Shown here: piece after piece, positions 55,251-63,978 of the stretch
How the letters are laid out: the number at the start of each line of letters is the position of its first letter
Numbering within the stretch: the stretch's first letter is position 1
Source: Citrobacter werkmanii NBRC 105721
GTDB taxonomy: Bacteria > Pseudomonadota > Gammaproteobacteria > Enterobacterales > Enterobacteriaceae
Length of the DNA: 64,000 nt
Assembly: GCA_000759755.1 (NCBI GenBank)
Contig: BBMW01000005.1
Coordinates: forward strand, 248,001 to 312,000
Direction: 5' to 3'
The notes under the pieces: model-generated
Database searches by the model: none
Told to the model about the DNA's origin: nothing
Seen by the model: only the letters and a program-made list of their open reading frames with translations
Made by a program: the position numbers and the translations under genes

Positions 55251-56465
55251 TTACCAGTTCCACAGCGTGCCATCTTCCAGGCGAGCGACAGGCAGATATG
55301 CCGGGTCATACGGATATTTCGCAGCCAGTTTTTCATCAAACTCAATACCAAGGCCTGGCTTATCGCCCGGGTGCATGTAGCCGTTATCAAAAGTCCAGTT
55401 ATGCGGGAACACTTCCAGCATTTGCTCGGAATACCCCATATATTCCTGAACGCCGAAGTTCGGCACCCACAGATCAAAATGCAGTGCTGCGGCCATGCAT
55501 ACGGGTGACAGATCGGAAGGTCCATGCGACCCCGTGCGTACCTGATACAGCGAGGCGAAATCGGCAATACGGCGCATACCGGTAATGCCGCCCGCATGGG
55601 TAATGGTGGTGCGGATATAGTCGATCAGCTGTTCTTCGATCAGCTGTTTGCAATCCCAGATGCTATTGAAGACTTCCCCTACGGCAATCGGCGTGACCGT
55701 ATGCTGGCGGATCAGGCGGAAACACTCCTGGTTTTCGGCTGGGGTTGGGTCTTCCATCCAGAACAGACGATATTGCTCAATGCTTTTGCCAAACCGGGCA
55801 GCTTCAATCGGCGTCAGGCGATGGTGCATGTCATGTAGCAGATGTTCGTTAAAACCAAATTTATCGCGAACAGCGGCAAACAGTTTTGGCGTGAAATCGA
55901 GGTATTTCTCTGTAGACCACAACTGCTCTTCCGGCCACTGCCCTTTGGTCGCGGGTTCGTAGGCCAAACCTTTGCCTTTTGACATACCGTAAGTGGTTTT
56001 CATGCCCGGTACGCCGCACTGTACGCGAATCGCTTTAAAGCCCATCTCTTTATGTCGCGCGTAATCTTCCAGCACATCATCTACGGTATGGCCTGTGGTG
56101 TGGCAGTAAACCATGACGCCTTCGCGAGACGCGCCGCCGAGCAACTGATACAACGGCATGTTCGCCGCTTTCGCTTTGATGTCCCACAATGCCATATCTA
56201 CTGCGGAAATCGCCGACATGGTGACCGGACCGCGACGCCAGTACGCGCCTTTGTAGAAAAACTGCCAGATGTCTTCGATTCGATGCGCGTCGCGACCAAT
56301 AAGTTGCGGACAGACATGATCTTTCAGATAGGACGCCACGGATAACTCGCGGCCATTTAAGGTGGCATCGCCCAGCCCGGTGATCCCGTCATCTGTCGTT
56401 ATTTTTAACGTTACAAAATTACGCCCCGGGCAGGTGACAAAAACTTCAGCCCCGACAATCTTCAT
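55251..56465 (-). CDS. rspA: Mannonate/altronate dehydratase-family protein RspA
   Basis: A 404-residue enolase-superfamily acid-sugar dehydratase of the mannonate dehydratase subgroup, nearly identical to E. coli RspA. Metal ligands and general acid/base residues lie in [33 protein letters not shown] and [13 protein letters not shown]. coli RspA has weak D-mannonate dehydratase activity and was first named for a starvation-sensing phenotype. rspB, its E. coli partner, is absent; ydfJ and ydfI follow instead. Confidence 0.95.
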   Translation of the reverse strand: MKIVGAEVFVTCPGRNFVTLKITTDDGITGLGDATLNGRELSVASYLKDHVCPQLIGRDAHRIEDIWQFFYKGAYWRRGPVTMSAISAVDMALWDIKAKAANMPLYQLLGGASREGVMVYCHTTGHTVDDVLEDYARHKEMGFKAIRVQCGVPGMKTTYGMSKGKGLAYEPATKGQWPEEQLWSTEKYLDFTPKLFAAVRDKFGFNEHLLHDMHHRLTPIEAARFGKSIEQYRLFWMEDPTPAENQECFRLIRQHTVTPIAVGEVFNSIWDCKQLIEEQLIDYIRTTITHAGGITGMRRIADFASLYQVRTGSHGPSDLSPVCMAAALHFDLWVPNFGVQEYMGYSEQMLEVFPHNWTFDNGYMHPGDKPGLGIEFDEKLAAKYPYDPAYLPVARLEDGTLWNW

Positions 56466-56517
56466 TTTTTCTTCCTTACATCTGTTCTTGAGATGCAGGA
56501 AATTTACTCAACTGAGC

Positions 56518-56527
56518 TACTACCATA
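56518..56527 (-). promoter_or_regulatory. Shared 10-mer upstream of rspA (possible RspR site)
   Basis: The reverse strand has TATGGTAGTA 52 bp upstream of the rspA start, the same 10-mer as in the palindrome upstream of ydfG. GTAT precedes it, as in many GntR-type operators. Evidence is only the repeat and the nearby rspR gene. Confidence 0.4.
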
Positions 56528-56572
56528 CAAGTATAAAGATCGAAAAAGCGCTCGTTGATCACAAAAAAGGCG

Positions 56573-56899
56573 CTATGCGCGCCCCCATCCAGCCACGATA
56601 ATCAGCATCCCGCACAAGGCCACCAGTGCACCAGACCAGTCATACAGGCTGAGTTTTACGCCATCGACAAAGCGCAGCCATAGCAGCGCAGTGACAACAT
56701 AAACGCCGCCATAGGCCGCGTAAACTCGCCCACTCGCGGCCGGATGCAGCGTCAGCAGCCAGACGAATAAGGCCAACGATACACCGGCGGGTACCAACAG
56801 CCACGCCGTAGCGCCTCGTTTAAGCCAGAGCCAGGGTAAAAAGCAGCCGATGATTTCGCATAAGGCGGTGACGAAAAAAAGAAAGGTGGTCTTAAGCAT
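56573..56899 (-). CDS. ynfA: UPF0060 membrane protein YnfA
   Basis: A 108-residue inner-membrane protein with four helices, related to small multidrug resistance transporters. [11 protein letters not shown] is the family's most conserved stretch. It matches E. coli YnfA almost residue for residue. Efflux activity has been suggested in Shigella; a physiological role is unclear. Single gene, divergent from ynfB. Confidence 0.93.
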   Translation of the reverse strand: MLKTTFLFFVTALCEIIGCFLPWLWLKRGATAWLLVPAGVSLALFVWLLTLHPAASGRVYAAYGGVYVVTALLWLRFVDGVKLSLYDWSGALVALCGMLIIVAGWGRA

Positions 56900-57051
56900 T
56901 GACGTTATTCAGTTACCTTCGGTTTAACCATGATACGACAGAATATCGCCAACGTATCCATATCCGCTCAGTGGGTATGCCCTGCAGCAGGAATAGTGTA
57001 GAATTTAGCCCTGTTTTATCGTTTTTCCCTTTCTCATAAAAGGAATTCGCC

Positions 57052-57393
57052 ATGAATATTACACTGACCAAACGTCTGTGTCTGACGGCTATGCTGACGC
57101 TTGCGGCGGCTGTGTACACCTCTTCAGCATTTGCTGAAACCAGTAAACTGGTCATTGAATCCGGGGACAGTGCGCAAAGCCGTCAACAGGCCGCCATGGA
57201 AAAGGAACAATGGAACGATACCCGCCAGTTACGTCAGAAAGTGAACAAGCGTACTGAGAAAGAGTGGGACAAAGCCGACGCGGCCTTTGATAGCCGTGAT
57301 AAGTGCGAACAGAGCGCCAATATTAACGCCTACTGGGAACCTAACACCCTGCGCTGCCTCGACCGTCGTACTGGCCGTACCGTTACACCATAA
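57052..57393 (+). CDS. ynfB: DUF1283 periplasmic protein YnfB
   Basis: A 113-residue exported protein with a signal peptide (about 1-28, cleavage after AFA) and the conserved C-terminal part from [14 protein letters not shown] to [10 protein letters not shown]. Two cysteines (KCEQS and LRCLD) may form a disulfide. Function unknown. AAAGGA precedes the ATG. speG follows 36 bp downstream as in E. coli. Confidence 0.93.
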   Translation: MNITLTKRLCLTAMLTLAAAVYTSSAFAETSKLVIESGDSAQSRQQAAMEKEQWNDTRQLRQKVNKRTEKEWDKADAAFDSRDKCEQSANINAYWEPNTLRCLDRRTGRTVTP

Positions 57394-57429
57394 TGACTGT
57401 GCCCCTAAAGGATATTGCAAGGATACAAT

Positions 57430-57990
57430 ATGACTAGCGCCCTCAGTGTTAAGCTGCGCCCGCTGGAGCGTGAAGATTTACGTTTTGTCCACCAGCTTGA
57501 TAACAACGCCAGCGTTATGCGTTACTGGTTCGAAGAACCTTACGAAGCGTTTGTTGAGCTGTCAGATCTGTACGATAAGCATATTCACGACCAAAGCGAA
57601 CGTCGCTTTGTGGTGGAATGCGAAGGTGAAAAAGCCGGGCTGGTGGAGCTGGTAGAGATTAACCACGTCCACCGCCGGGCTGAATTCCAGATTATTATTT
57701 CGCCCGAATATCAGGGTAAAGGTCTGGCTTCGCGGGCGGCAAAGCTGGCGATGGATTATGGCTTTACCGTTCTCAACTTATATAAGCTGTATCTAATCGT
57801 TGATAAAGAGAACGAAAAAGCCATCCACATCTACCGTAAACTCGGCTTTATGGTGGAAGGTGAACTGATTCATGAATTCTTTATCAACGGTCAGTACCGC
57901 AACACCATCCGTATGTGTATTTTCCAGCAGCAGTATCTGGCAGAACACAAAACGTCTGGTCCTAACCTGCTACAACCTACCGCTCAGTAA
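57430..57990 (+). CDS. speG: Spermidine N(1)-acetyltransferase
   Basis: GNAT enzyme of 186 residues that acetylates spermidine and spermine to relieve polyamine toxicity. The acetyl-CoA-binding motif [21 protein letters not shown] is at about residues 95-115 and the allosteric polyamine-binding residues in [10 protein letters not shown] are conserved. It is nearly identical to E. coli SpeG. The ATG at 57430 follows AAGGA; the frame extends to an unsupported TTG at 57415. Confidence 0.96.
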   Translation: MTSALSVKLRPLEREDLRFVHQLDNNASVMRYWFEEPYEAFVELSDLYDKHIHDQSERRFVVECEGEKAGLVELVEINHVHRRAEFQIIISPEYQGKGLASRAAKLAMDYGFTVLNLYKLYLIVDKENEKAIHIYRKLGFMVEGELIHEFFINGQYRNTIRMCIFQQQYLAEHKTSGPNLLQPTAQ

Positions 57991-57996
57991 AGGCGA

Positions 57997-58707
57997 TTAG
58001 TAGTAATCGATGGTATTTTCAATCGAGTAATGATGTTCAACTGCTGGCTTCACGCTTTCGTCGACGATAACCAGCTGGCAGTTGACCGGGTTGGCGTAGT
58101 TATCGTACTTACAGGTTTGCCTGACATTACCTAATGGATGATTGTTCAGCATACTCACCGCCGTGTAATCCAGCTTCTTCAGCGGATCAACCGACGGTTT
58201 GGCATCAACCTGTAAGGTATTGTCTTTACTGACGGTAGTTTTACCCAGCGGGTAGCCTTCCGCGTCATAGCGGTACTGGACTTTCATCTCTTTTCCCGTG
58301 GCAGAAACGACAAAGCCGTTATCGTCGGTATCCCACACCACACCGGCAGCAGGCAGTTCCGCTAGCTGGCATTTACCTTGTAAGCGGATCTTTTTTTCCA
58401 GCGTTTCGGCATCGCGATAATAGTTGGCATCCAGAACCAGCGCCATTCCGGTATTATTTTCGATATCGTGCAGTTCAAGCGTATCGAAACACCCTTCCTG
58501 CGAGAGCGTACCGACAACGCGCTTGGAAACTTCACCTTTATCATTAAGAAGCGTCTGACTGAAATCTTTCACTGGCCCACGCAGCGGATCGAAATCAAAT
58601 TCATTGGAAAAACTGGCCATTTCCGGCGTAAAAGAAACCAGCCCTTTGGCGTTATCACACCCGACCAGTACGGCGCACAGGAAAACTAACAGGGTCTGTT
58701 TCTTCAC
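57997..58707 (-). CDS. ynfC: Lipoprotein YnfC (UPF0257)
   Basis: A 236-residue lipoprotein with lipobox LVGC at residues 14-17 from the GTG start at 58707. This start gives a normal lipoprotein signal (KKQTLLVFLCAVLVGC); the ATG at 58743 would add twelve residues. The mature part SFTPEMASFSNEFDFDPLRGPVKDF is almost identical to E. coli YnfC. The aspartate-free position after the lipid Cys (Cys-Asp-Asn actually carries Asp at +2) suggests retention in the inner membrane. Function unknown. Convergent with speG. Confidence 0.88.
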   Translation of the reverse strand: MKKQTLLVFLCAVLVGCDNAKGLVSFTPEMASFSNEFDFDPLRGPVKDFSQTLLNDKGEVSKRVVGTLSQEGCFDTLELHDIENNTGMALVLDANYYRDAETLEKKIRLQGKCQLAELPAAGVVWDTDDNGFVVSATGKEMKVQYRYDAEGYPLGKTTVSKDNTLQVDAKPSVDPLKKLDYTAVSMLNNHPLGNVRQTCKYDNYANPVNCQLVIVDESVKPAVEHHYSIENTIDYY

Positions 58708-58813
58708 ATTTTTCACCCGGATAAGAAGATAATTCTCAATCATATTAGCAAATACAATTATTTACACCAGAAATGCTACTCTTAGTTCATGTCGTTCACA
58801 AAAGGAGCTGATG

Positions 58814-59119
58814 ATGAAATATATAACAGGAATTGCCGCAATCTTACTGGTAGCTGCCTCCCCACAAGTTCTGGCGGTGCCAGCGTCCTGCGAACGCGTT
58901 AAGAGCGATATCGAACAGCGCATCATAAATAATGGCGTAGCGGAATCCAGCTTTACGCTGAATATCGTCCCCAACGATCAGGCCGATCAACCTGATTCCC
59001 TGGTAGTGGGACATTGTGCAAACGATACGCATAAAATTCTCTATACCCGGACCAACAGTGGCAACGCCCCCGCCAATAGCACGCCAGCTCAGGACGGCCA
59101 TGCTGCCGAACCGCAATAA
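58814..59119 (+). CDS. ynfD: DUF1161 periplasmic protein YnfD
   Basis: A 101-residue exported protein with a signal peptide (about 1-19) and conserved SCERVKSDIEQRIINNGV and VVGHCANDTHKILYTR with two cysteines. Function unknown. The second ATG (58814) has better spacing from AGGAG than the one at 58811. The last 21 bases, including the stop, are duplicated in tandem directly downstream, so the true end might have shifted recently. Confidence 0.9.
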   Translation: MKYITGIAAILLVAASPQVLAVPASCERVKSDIEQRIINNGVAESSFTLNIVPNDQADQPDSLVVGHCANDTHKILYTRTNSGNAPANSTPAQDGHAAEPQ

Positions 59120-59140
59120 CATGCTGCCGAACCGCAATAA
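59099..59140 (+). repeat. Tandem 21-bp duplication across the ynfD stop codon
   Basis: CATGCTGCCGAACCGCAATA plus A is present twice head to tail (59099..59119 and 59120..59140). The first copy ends with the ynfD stop, the second is untranslated. Replication slippage is the simplest origin. Confidence 0.9.
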
Positions 59141-59195
59141 GTAGTGCCCTCCGCTCGCGGAGGGTCGCTTCCCTTTGACATGCATTAATAAGATT

Positions 59196-59211
59196 TACCT
59201 ACAAATAGGTA
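59196..59211 (+). promoter_or_regulatory. NarL/NarP-type 7-2-7 site upstream of ynfF
   Basis: TACCTAC-AA-ATAGGTA: two NarL heptamers (consensus TACYYMT) inverted with a 2-bp gap, one of them perfect (TACCTAT on the reverse strand). It lies 78 bp before the ynfF ATG and about 70 bp upstream of a possible -10 GATAAT (59267..59272). Nitrate repression of E. coli ynfEFGH through NarL is known. Confidence 0.65.
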
Positions 59212-59288
59212 GACTCACTTCATGGTTAGCAAGCTATTGATTTCGTTGTAAAACAAAATACATAGCGATAATGACAATGGAGTGGGTT

Positions 59289-61709
59289 ATGTCTGGAGTT
59301 AAACAAGATGGGGGTATTAGTCGCAGGACGTTAGTCAAATCCTCGGCTATCGGTTCGCTGGCGCTTGCCGCAGGCGGGCTATCGTTACCTTTTGGCATAC
59401 GAGCAGCAGCGGTACAGGACTCAATACAATCAGTTGAAGATAAGGCGGTGTGGAGTTCTTGTACCGTAAACTGTGGCAGCCGCTGTCTTTTGCGTTTGCA
59501 CGTAAAAGATGATGCCGTCTACTGGGTCGAGTCTGATACGACGGGTGATGATACCTATGGTAACCACCAGGTCCGCGCCTGCTTGCGCGGTCGTTCGATT
59601 CGTCGCCGCATGAACCATCCTGACCGCCTTAAATATCCTATGAAACGCGTTGGCAAACGCGGCGAAGGGAAATTTGAGCGGATCAGTTGGGATGAGGCAC
59701 TGGATACGATTAGCGGTAATTTAAAACGAATCCTGCATGATTACGGTAACGAAGCGGTTCATGTGCTGTACGGTACAGGCGTTGATGGTGGGAATATCAC
59801 TAACTCAAACGTCCCCTACCGTTTGATGAACTCCTGCGGCGGCTATCTGAGCCGTTACGGTAGTTACAGTACCGCGCAAATCAGCGCCGCGATGGGCTAC
59901 ATGTTTGGGGCTAACGATGGCAACAGCCCGGACGACATCGCTAATACAAAACTGGTCGTCATGTTTGGCAATAACCCTGCCGAAACCCGCATGAGCGGTG
60001 GCGGCGTAACATGGTATGTTGATCAAGCCCGTGAACGTTCTAACGCTCGGATGATCGTTATCGATCCGCGCTATAACGATACTGCCGCTGGCCGTGAAGA
60101 TGAATGGCTTCCTATCCGCCCGGGTACTGACGCCGCATTAGCGGCGGCAATTGCCTGGGTGTTGATCACAGAAGATTTGATTGATAAACCGTTTCTGGAT
60201 AAATACTGCGTCGGCTATGACGAAACCACCCTTCCCGCCAGCGCCCCACGGAATGCGCACTATAAGGCCTATATTTTAGGCGAAGGCCCGGACCGTATTG
60301 CCAAAACGCCTGAATGGGCCTCACACATTACCAGCATTCCAGCTGAAAAGATTATCCAGTTGGCACGTGAGATTGGATCGGCGAAACCCGCGTATATCTG
60401 CCAGGGTTGGGGGCCGCAACGTCACTCTAACGGTGAACAAACCGCCCGCGCGATTACCATGCTCTCAGTTTTAACAGGCAACGTGGGGATTAACGGCGGT
60501 AACTCAGGCATGCGCGAGGGAACCTGGGATCTGGGCGTGGAATGGTTCTCCATGTTAGAGAATCCGGTTAAGACGCAGATCTCTGTCTTTACCTGGACAG
60601 ATGCTATCGACCATGGCGCGGAAATGACGGCGACCAAAGACGGCGTTCGCGGTAAAGATAAGCTGGATGTGCCGATCAAGTTTATCTGGTGTTATGCCAG
60701 TAATACTCTTATCAACCAGCATGGCAATATCGCGCATACCCACGAAGTCTTACAGGATGACAGCAAGTGCGAGATGATCGTCGGTATTGAACACTTTATG
60801 ACAGCCTCCGCAAAATACTGCGACATCCTACTGCCTGATCTGATGCCTACCGAGCAGGAAGATCTCATCTCGCATGAGTCCGCCGGGAATATGGGTTATG
60901 TCATCCTTGGGCAGCCTGCTACTTCGCCGAAATTTGAACGTAAACCCATTTACTGGACGCTAAGCGAAGTTGCCAAACGTCTTGGCCCCGATGTGTATCA
61001 AACGTTCACCGAAGGTCGTACACAGCATGAATGGGTGAAATACCTACATGCGAAAACCAAAGAGCGTAACCCGGAAATGCCGGATTACGATGAGATGAAA
61101 ACGACAGGTATTTTCAAGAAAAAATGCCCTGAAGAACACTATGTCGCTTTCCGTTCTTTCCGCGAAGATCCCGTCGCAAACCCTTTGAAAACACCATCAG
61201 GTAAAATTGAGATTTACTCCGAACGCCTGGCCACCATCGCGGAAACCTGGGACCTTAAAGACGACGAAATTGTTCATCCGCTTCCTGCTTATGCGCCTGG
61301 CTTTGACGGTTGGGACGATCCTAAACGCAAAACGTATCCACTGCAGCTCACCGGATTCCACTATAAAGCGAGAACCCACTCCAGCTACGGAAATATTGAC
61401 GTATTACAACAGGCATGCCCGCAGGAAATCTGGATAAACCCCATCGATGCAAATACTCGCGGCATCCGTAATGGCGACACGGTTAGGGTGTTTAACAATA
61501 ATGGTCAGATGCTGATCGCGGCGAAAGTGACACCACGCATTTTGCCAGGCGTCACAGCCATCGGACAAGGGGCATGGCTCAATGCCGATATGTTCGGCGA
61601 TCAGATCGATCGCGGCGGTTCAATTAACATTCTCACGTCGCATCGACCATCTCCGCTCGCGAAGGGGAACCCGTCCCACAGTAATCTCGTTCAGGTTGAA
61701 AAGGCTTAA
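59289..61709 (+). CDS. ynfF: Selenate/DMSO reductase catalytic subunit YnfF
   Basis: An 806-residue periplasmic molybdopterin enzyme of the DMSO reductase family. A twin-arginine signal (SRRTLVKSSAIGSLALAAGG, residues about 11-30) precedes the [4Fe-4S] cysteines CTVNCGSRC and RACLRG, and the probable molybdenum ligand Ser in RYGSYSTAQIS. It is much closer to E. coli YnfF than to YnfE; only one catalytic paralogue is present here. The ATG at 59289 follows GGAG. It forms a membrane complex with YnfG and YnfH and is matured by DmsD. Confidence 0.94.
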   Translation: MSGVKQDGGISRRTLVKSSAIGSLALAAGGLSLPFGIRAAAVQDSIQSVEDKAVWSSCTVNCGSRCLLRLHVKDDAVYWVESDTTGDDTYGNHQVRACLRGRSIRRRMNHPDRLKYPMKRVGKRGEGKFERISWDEALDTISGNLKRILHDYGNEAVHVLYGTGVDGGNITNSNVPYRLMNSCGGYLSRYGSYSTAQISAAMGYMFGANDGNSPDDIANTKLVVMFGNNPAETRMSGGGVTWYVDQARERSNARMIVIDPRYNDTAAGREDEWLPIRPGTDAALAAAIAWVLITEDLIDKPFLDKYCVGYDETTLPASAPRNAHYKAYILGEGPDRIAKTPEWASHITSIPAEKIIQLAREIGSAKPAYICQGWGPQRHSNGEQTARAITMLSVLTGNVGINGGNSGMREGTWDLGVEWFSMLENPVKTQISVFTWTDAIDHGAEMTATKDGVRGKDKLDVPIKFIWCYASNTLINQHGNIAHTHEVLQDDSKCEMIVGIEHFMTASAKYCDILLPDLMPTEQEDLISHESAGNMGYVILGQPATSPKFERKPIYWTLSEVAKRLGPDVYQTFTEGRTQHEWVKYLHAKTKERNPEMPDYDEMKTTGIFKKKCPEEHYVAFRSFREDPVANPLKTPSGKIEIYSERLATIAETWDLKDDEIVHPLPAYAPGFDGWDDPKRKTYPLQLTGFHYKARTHSSYGNIDVLQQACPQEIWINPIDANTRGIRNGDTVRVFNNNGQMLIAAKVTPRILPGVTAIGQGAWLNADMFGDQIDRGGSINILTSHRPSPLAKGNPSHSNLVQVEKA

Positions 61710-61719
61710 GGTGTAACCC

Positions 61720-62337
61720 ATGACAACTCAGTATGGATTTTTTATTGATTCCAGTCGTTGCACCGGCTGCAAAACCTGCGAACTGGCCTGCAAAGACTAC
61801 AAAGATCTCACTCCCGACGTGAGCTTTCGACGGATATATGAATACGCTGGCGGTGACTGGCAGGAGGATAACGGCGTCTGGCATCAGAACGTTTTTGCCT
61901 ACTATCTCTCCATCTCCTGTAACCACTGCGAGGATCCAGCCTGCACCAAGGTTTGTCCTAGTGGGGCTATGCATAAGCGCGAAGATGGTTTTGTCGTGGT
62001 GGATGAAGACGTATGCATCGGCTGTCGCTACTGCCACATGGCCTGCCCATACGGTGCGCCGCAATACAATGCCGCCAAAGGTCATATGACCAAGTGTGAT
62101 GGCTGTCATGATCGCGTCGCCGACGGCAAAAAGCCTATCTGCGTTGAGTCATGTCCGCTACGCGCGCTGGACTTTGGTCCGATTGATGAGTTGCGCAAAA
62201 AACATGGTGAGCTGGCGGCGGTTGCCCCGTTACCGGGCGCACACTTCACCAAACCGAGTATTGTGATCAAACCCAATGCCAATTGCCGCCCGACCGGGGA
62301 TACCACGGGTTTTCTGGCTAATCCGAAGGAGGTGTAA
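61720..62337 (+). CDS. ynfG: Iron-sulfur electron-transfer subunit YnfG
   Basis: A 205-residue DmsB-like ferredoxin with four cysteine groups for four [4Fe-4S] clusters: CTGCKTCELAC, CNHCEDPACTKVCP, CIGCRYCHMACP and CDGCHDR with CVESCP. It carries electrons from YnfH to YnfF. It starts 10 bp after ynfF; no signal peptide, since it is exported with the Tat-borne catalytic subunit. Confidence 0.95.
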   Translation: MTTQYGFFIDSSRCTGCKTCELACKDYKDLTPDVSFRRIYEYAGGDWQEDNGVWHQNVFAYYLSISCNHCEDPACTKVCPSGAMHKREDGFVVVDEDVCIGCRYCHMACPYGAPQYNAAKGHMTKCDGCHDRVADGKKPICVESCPLRALDFGPIDELRKKHGELAAVAPLPGAHFTKPSIVIKPNANCRPTGDTTGFLANPKEV

Positions 62338-62338
62338 A

Positions 62339-63193
62339 ATGGGAAATGGATGGCATGAATGGCCGCTGGTCCTGTTTACGGTGCTGGGCCAATGTGTGGC
62401 CGGGGCGCTGATCGTGAGTGGGTATGGCTGGTTAACCACCAAAGACGATGTGGCAAAACGACGTATCGTGTGCACTATGTTTTTCCTGTGGCTGGTGATG
62501 GGCATCGCCTTTCTCGCCTCAGTAATGCATTTAGGTTCACCGCTACGCGCGTTTAATTCTCTGAACAGAATCGGCGCATCGGCGCTCAGTAACGAAATCG
62601 CCAGCGGTTCGCTGTTTTTCGCGGTTGGTGGTCTGTGGTGGCTGGTGGCGTTTCTCGGTAAAATGCCGGCTACGTTAGGTAAAATCTGGTTGCTGCTCAG
62701 TATGTTGCTTGGTCTGGTTTTTGTTCTGGCGATGACTAACGTCTATCAGATAGACACCGTTCCGACCTGGTATAATGGCTATACTACGCTGGCGTTTTTC
62801 ATGACGATGTTGCTGAGTGGCCCGATGTTTGCCGCCCTGCTGCTACGCGCTGCGAGCGTGTCGTTTAACGCCGCCAGATTCGCTGGAATCAGCATACTTG
62901 CCCTGCTGGTGACCGTGGCCGTTATCGTTTTGCAGGGCGTATCGCTCAGCGAAATTCACAGTTCGGTACAACACGCCAACGCTCTGGTTCCCGACTACGC
63001 AAGCTTACAGGTCTGGCGCATCGTGATGCTGGCTGCGGGGCTGGGTTGCTGGATATGCCCGCTAATTCGTCGCAAAGAACCGGCTGTCGGCGGATTGGCG
63101 CTGGGTTTAATTTTCGTGCTTGCCGGTGAAGTTATTGGCCGCGGTTTGTTTTATGGCTTACATATGACAGTCGGAATGGCTGTTGCAGGTTAA
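62339..63193 (+). CDS. ynfH: Membrane anchor subunit YnfH
   Basis: A 284-residue DmsC-family inner-membrane protein with eight helices that oxidises menaquinol and anchors YnfFG. It starts 1 bp after ynfG with AAGGAGGTG as ribosome site. HLGSPLRAFNSLNRIGASALSNE contains the family's conserved His and loop. The length equals E. coli YnfH. The frame upstream to 62276 overlaps ynfG and is not coding. Confidence 0.94.
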   Translation: MGNGWHEWPLVLFTVLGQCVAGALIVSGYGWLTTKDDVAKRRIVCTMFFLWLVMGIAFLASVMHLGSPLRAFNSLNRIGASALSNEIASGSLFFAVGGLWWLVAFLGKMPATLGKIWLLLSMLLGLVFVLAMTNVYQIDTVPTWYNGYTTLAFFMTMLLSGPMFAALLLRAASVSFNAARFAGISILALLVTVAVIVLQGVSLSEIHSSVQHANALVPDYASLQVWRIVMLAAGLGCWICPLIRRKEPAVGGLALGLIFVLAGEVIGRGLFYGLHMTVGMAVAG

Positions 63194-63235
63194 CACTCGG
63201 GTGCGGGGCAACCCGCACTTTTCAGGATTGTTTGC

Positions 63236-63850
63236 ATGACCCATTTTTCACAACGTGACAACTTCTCTACCGCGGCGCGCGTATTGGGTGCGCTGTTCTA
63301 CTATGCGCCAGACAGTGCGGAAGCTTCTGCGCTGGTCAGTGCGCTTAAAACCGATGGCTGGCAGGCGCAGTGGCCGCTTGCACCCACGTCCCTTTCTGCG
63401 CTGGCTGAACAACTGCAGGCCGAGGCTGATGAGCCGCTCCCGCAAGCCTGGCAGCGACTGTTTGTCGGCCCTTACGCGCTACCTTCTCCGCCCTGGGGTT
63501 CTGTCTGGCTGGATCGTGAAAATGTCTTGTTTGGCGATTCCACACTGGCATTACGTCAGTGGATGCGGGACAACGGGATCCAGTTTGCCATGCAGCAAAA
63601 TGAACCGGAAGATCACTTTGGCGCGCTGCTGTTACTGACGGCCTGGCTTGCTGAAAACGGACGCCACACCGAATGCGAACAGTTATTAGCCTGGCATCTG
63701 CTACCGTGGTCAACTCGCTTCCTTGACGTGTTTATCGAACATGCGAACCACCCGTTCTACCAGGCTTTGGGTGAACTGGCGCGACTGACGCTGGCACAGT
63801 GGCGATCGCAATTACTGATCCCAGTAGCCGATAAACCTTTATTTCGTTAA
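63236..63850 (+). CDS. dmsD: Tat proofreading chaperone DmsD (YnfI)
   Basis: A 204-residue redox-enzyme maturation protein of the TorD/DmsD family. It binds the twin-arginine signals of DmsA and YnfE/F before export. FVGPYALPSPPWGSVWLDRE and EPEDHFGALLLLTAWL with the family's E(P)xDH motif are visible. All-helical, cytoplasmic. Last gene of the ynfFGH-dmsD operon, 42 bp after ynfH. Confidence 0.95.
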   Translation: MTHFSQRDNFSTAARVLGALFYYAPDSAEASALVSALKTDGWQAQWPLAPTSLSALAEQLQAEADEPLPQAWQRLFVGPYALPSPPWGSVWLDRENVLFGDSTLALRQWMRDNGIQFAMQQNEPEDHFGALLLLTAWLAENGRHTECEQLLAWHLLPWSTRFLDVFIEHANHPFYQALGELARLTLAQWRSQLLIPVADKPLFR

Positions 63851-63978
63851 TTTCGCCGCAGGCAAGACGTTTCTTGCCTGCGTTCCATCCCGTTGCGCAC
63901 GCTGAGCTTTTGCTTCTGTTGCCAAATAGCCGCAAAATAAAGCGTCTGAATTTCCCTGTCTGGCCACTCATGCATCAT
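63847..63978 (-). CDS. Possible small protein, convergent with dmsD
   Basis: A 43-codon open frame (MMHEWPDREIQTLYFAAIWQ ... ending RRQETSCLRRN) that overlaps the dmsD stop by 4 bp. The residue composition looks protein-like and the N-terminal WPDREIQTL pattern resembles short helical DNA-binding segments, but I do not recognise a family. The ribosome site is weak. It could be chance. Confidence 0.3.
   Translation of the reverse strand: MMHEWPDREIQTLYFAAIWQQKQKLSVRNGMERRQETSCLRRN
63858..63881. terminator. Hairpin after dmsD
   Basis: GCAGGCAAG / CTTGCCTGC, a perfect 9-bp stem with a 6-nt loop 8 bp after the dmsD stop. No T-run follows. It falls inside the possible small reverse-strand frame. 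Confidence 0.6.

Noticed and set aside
59237-59250. FNR-like TTGAT half-site upstream of ynfF
   Set aside because: The right half (TTGTA) does not fit ATCAA and the spacing to the -10 candidate is about 35, not 41.5. FNR control is likely by analogy, but this site is not convincing.
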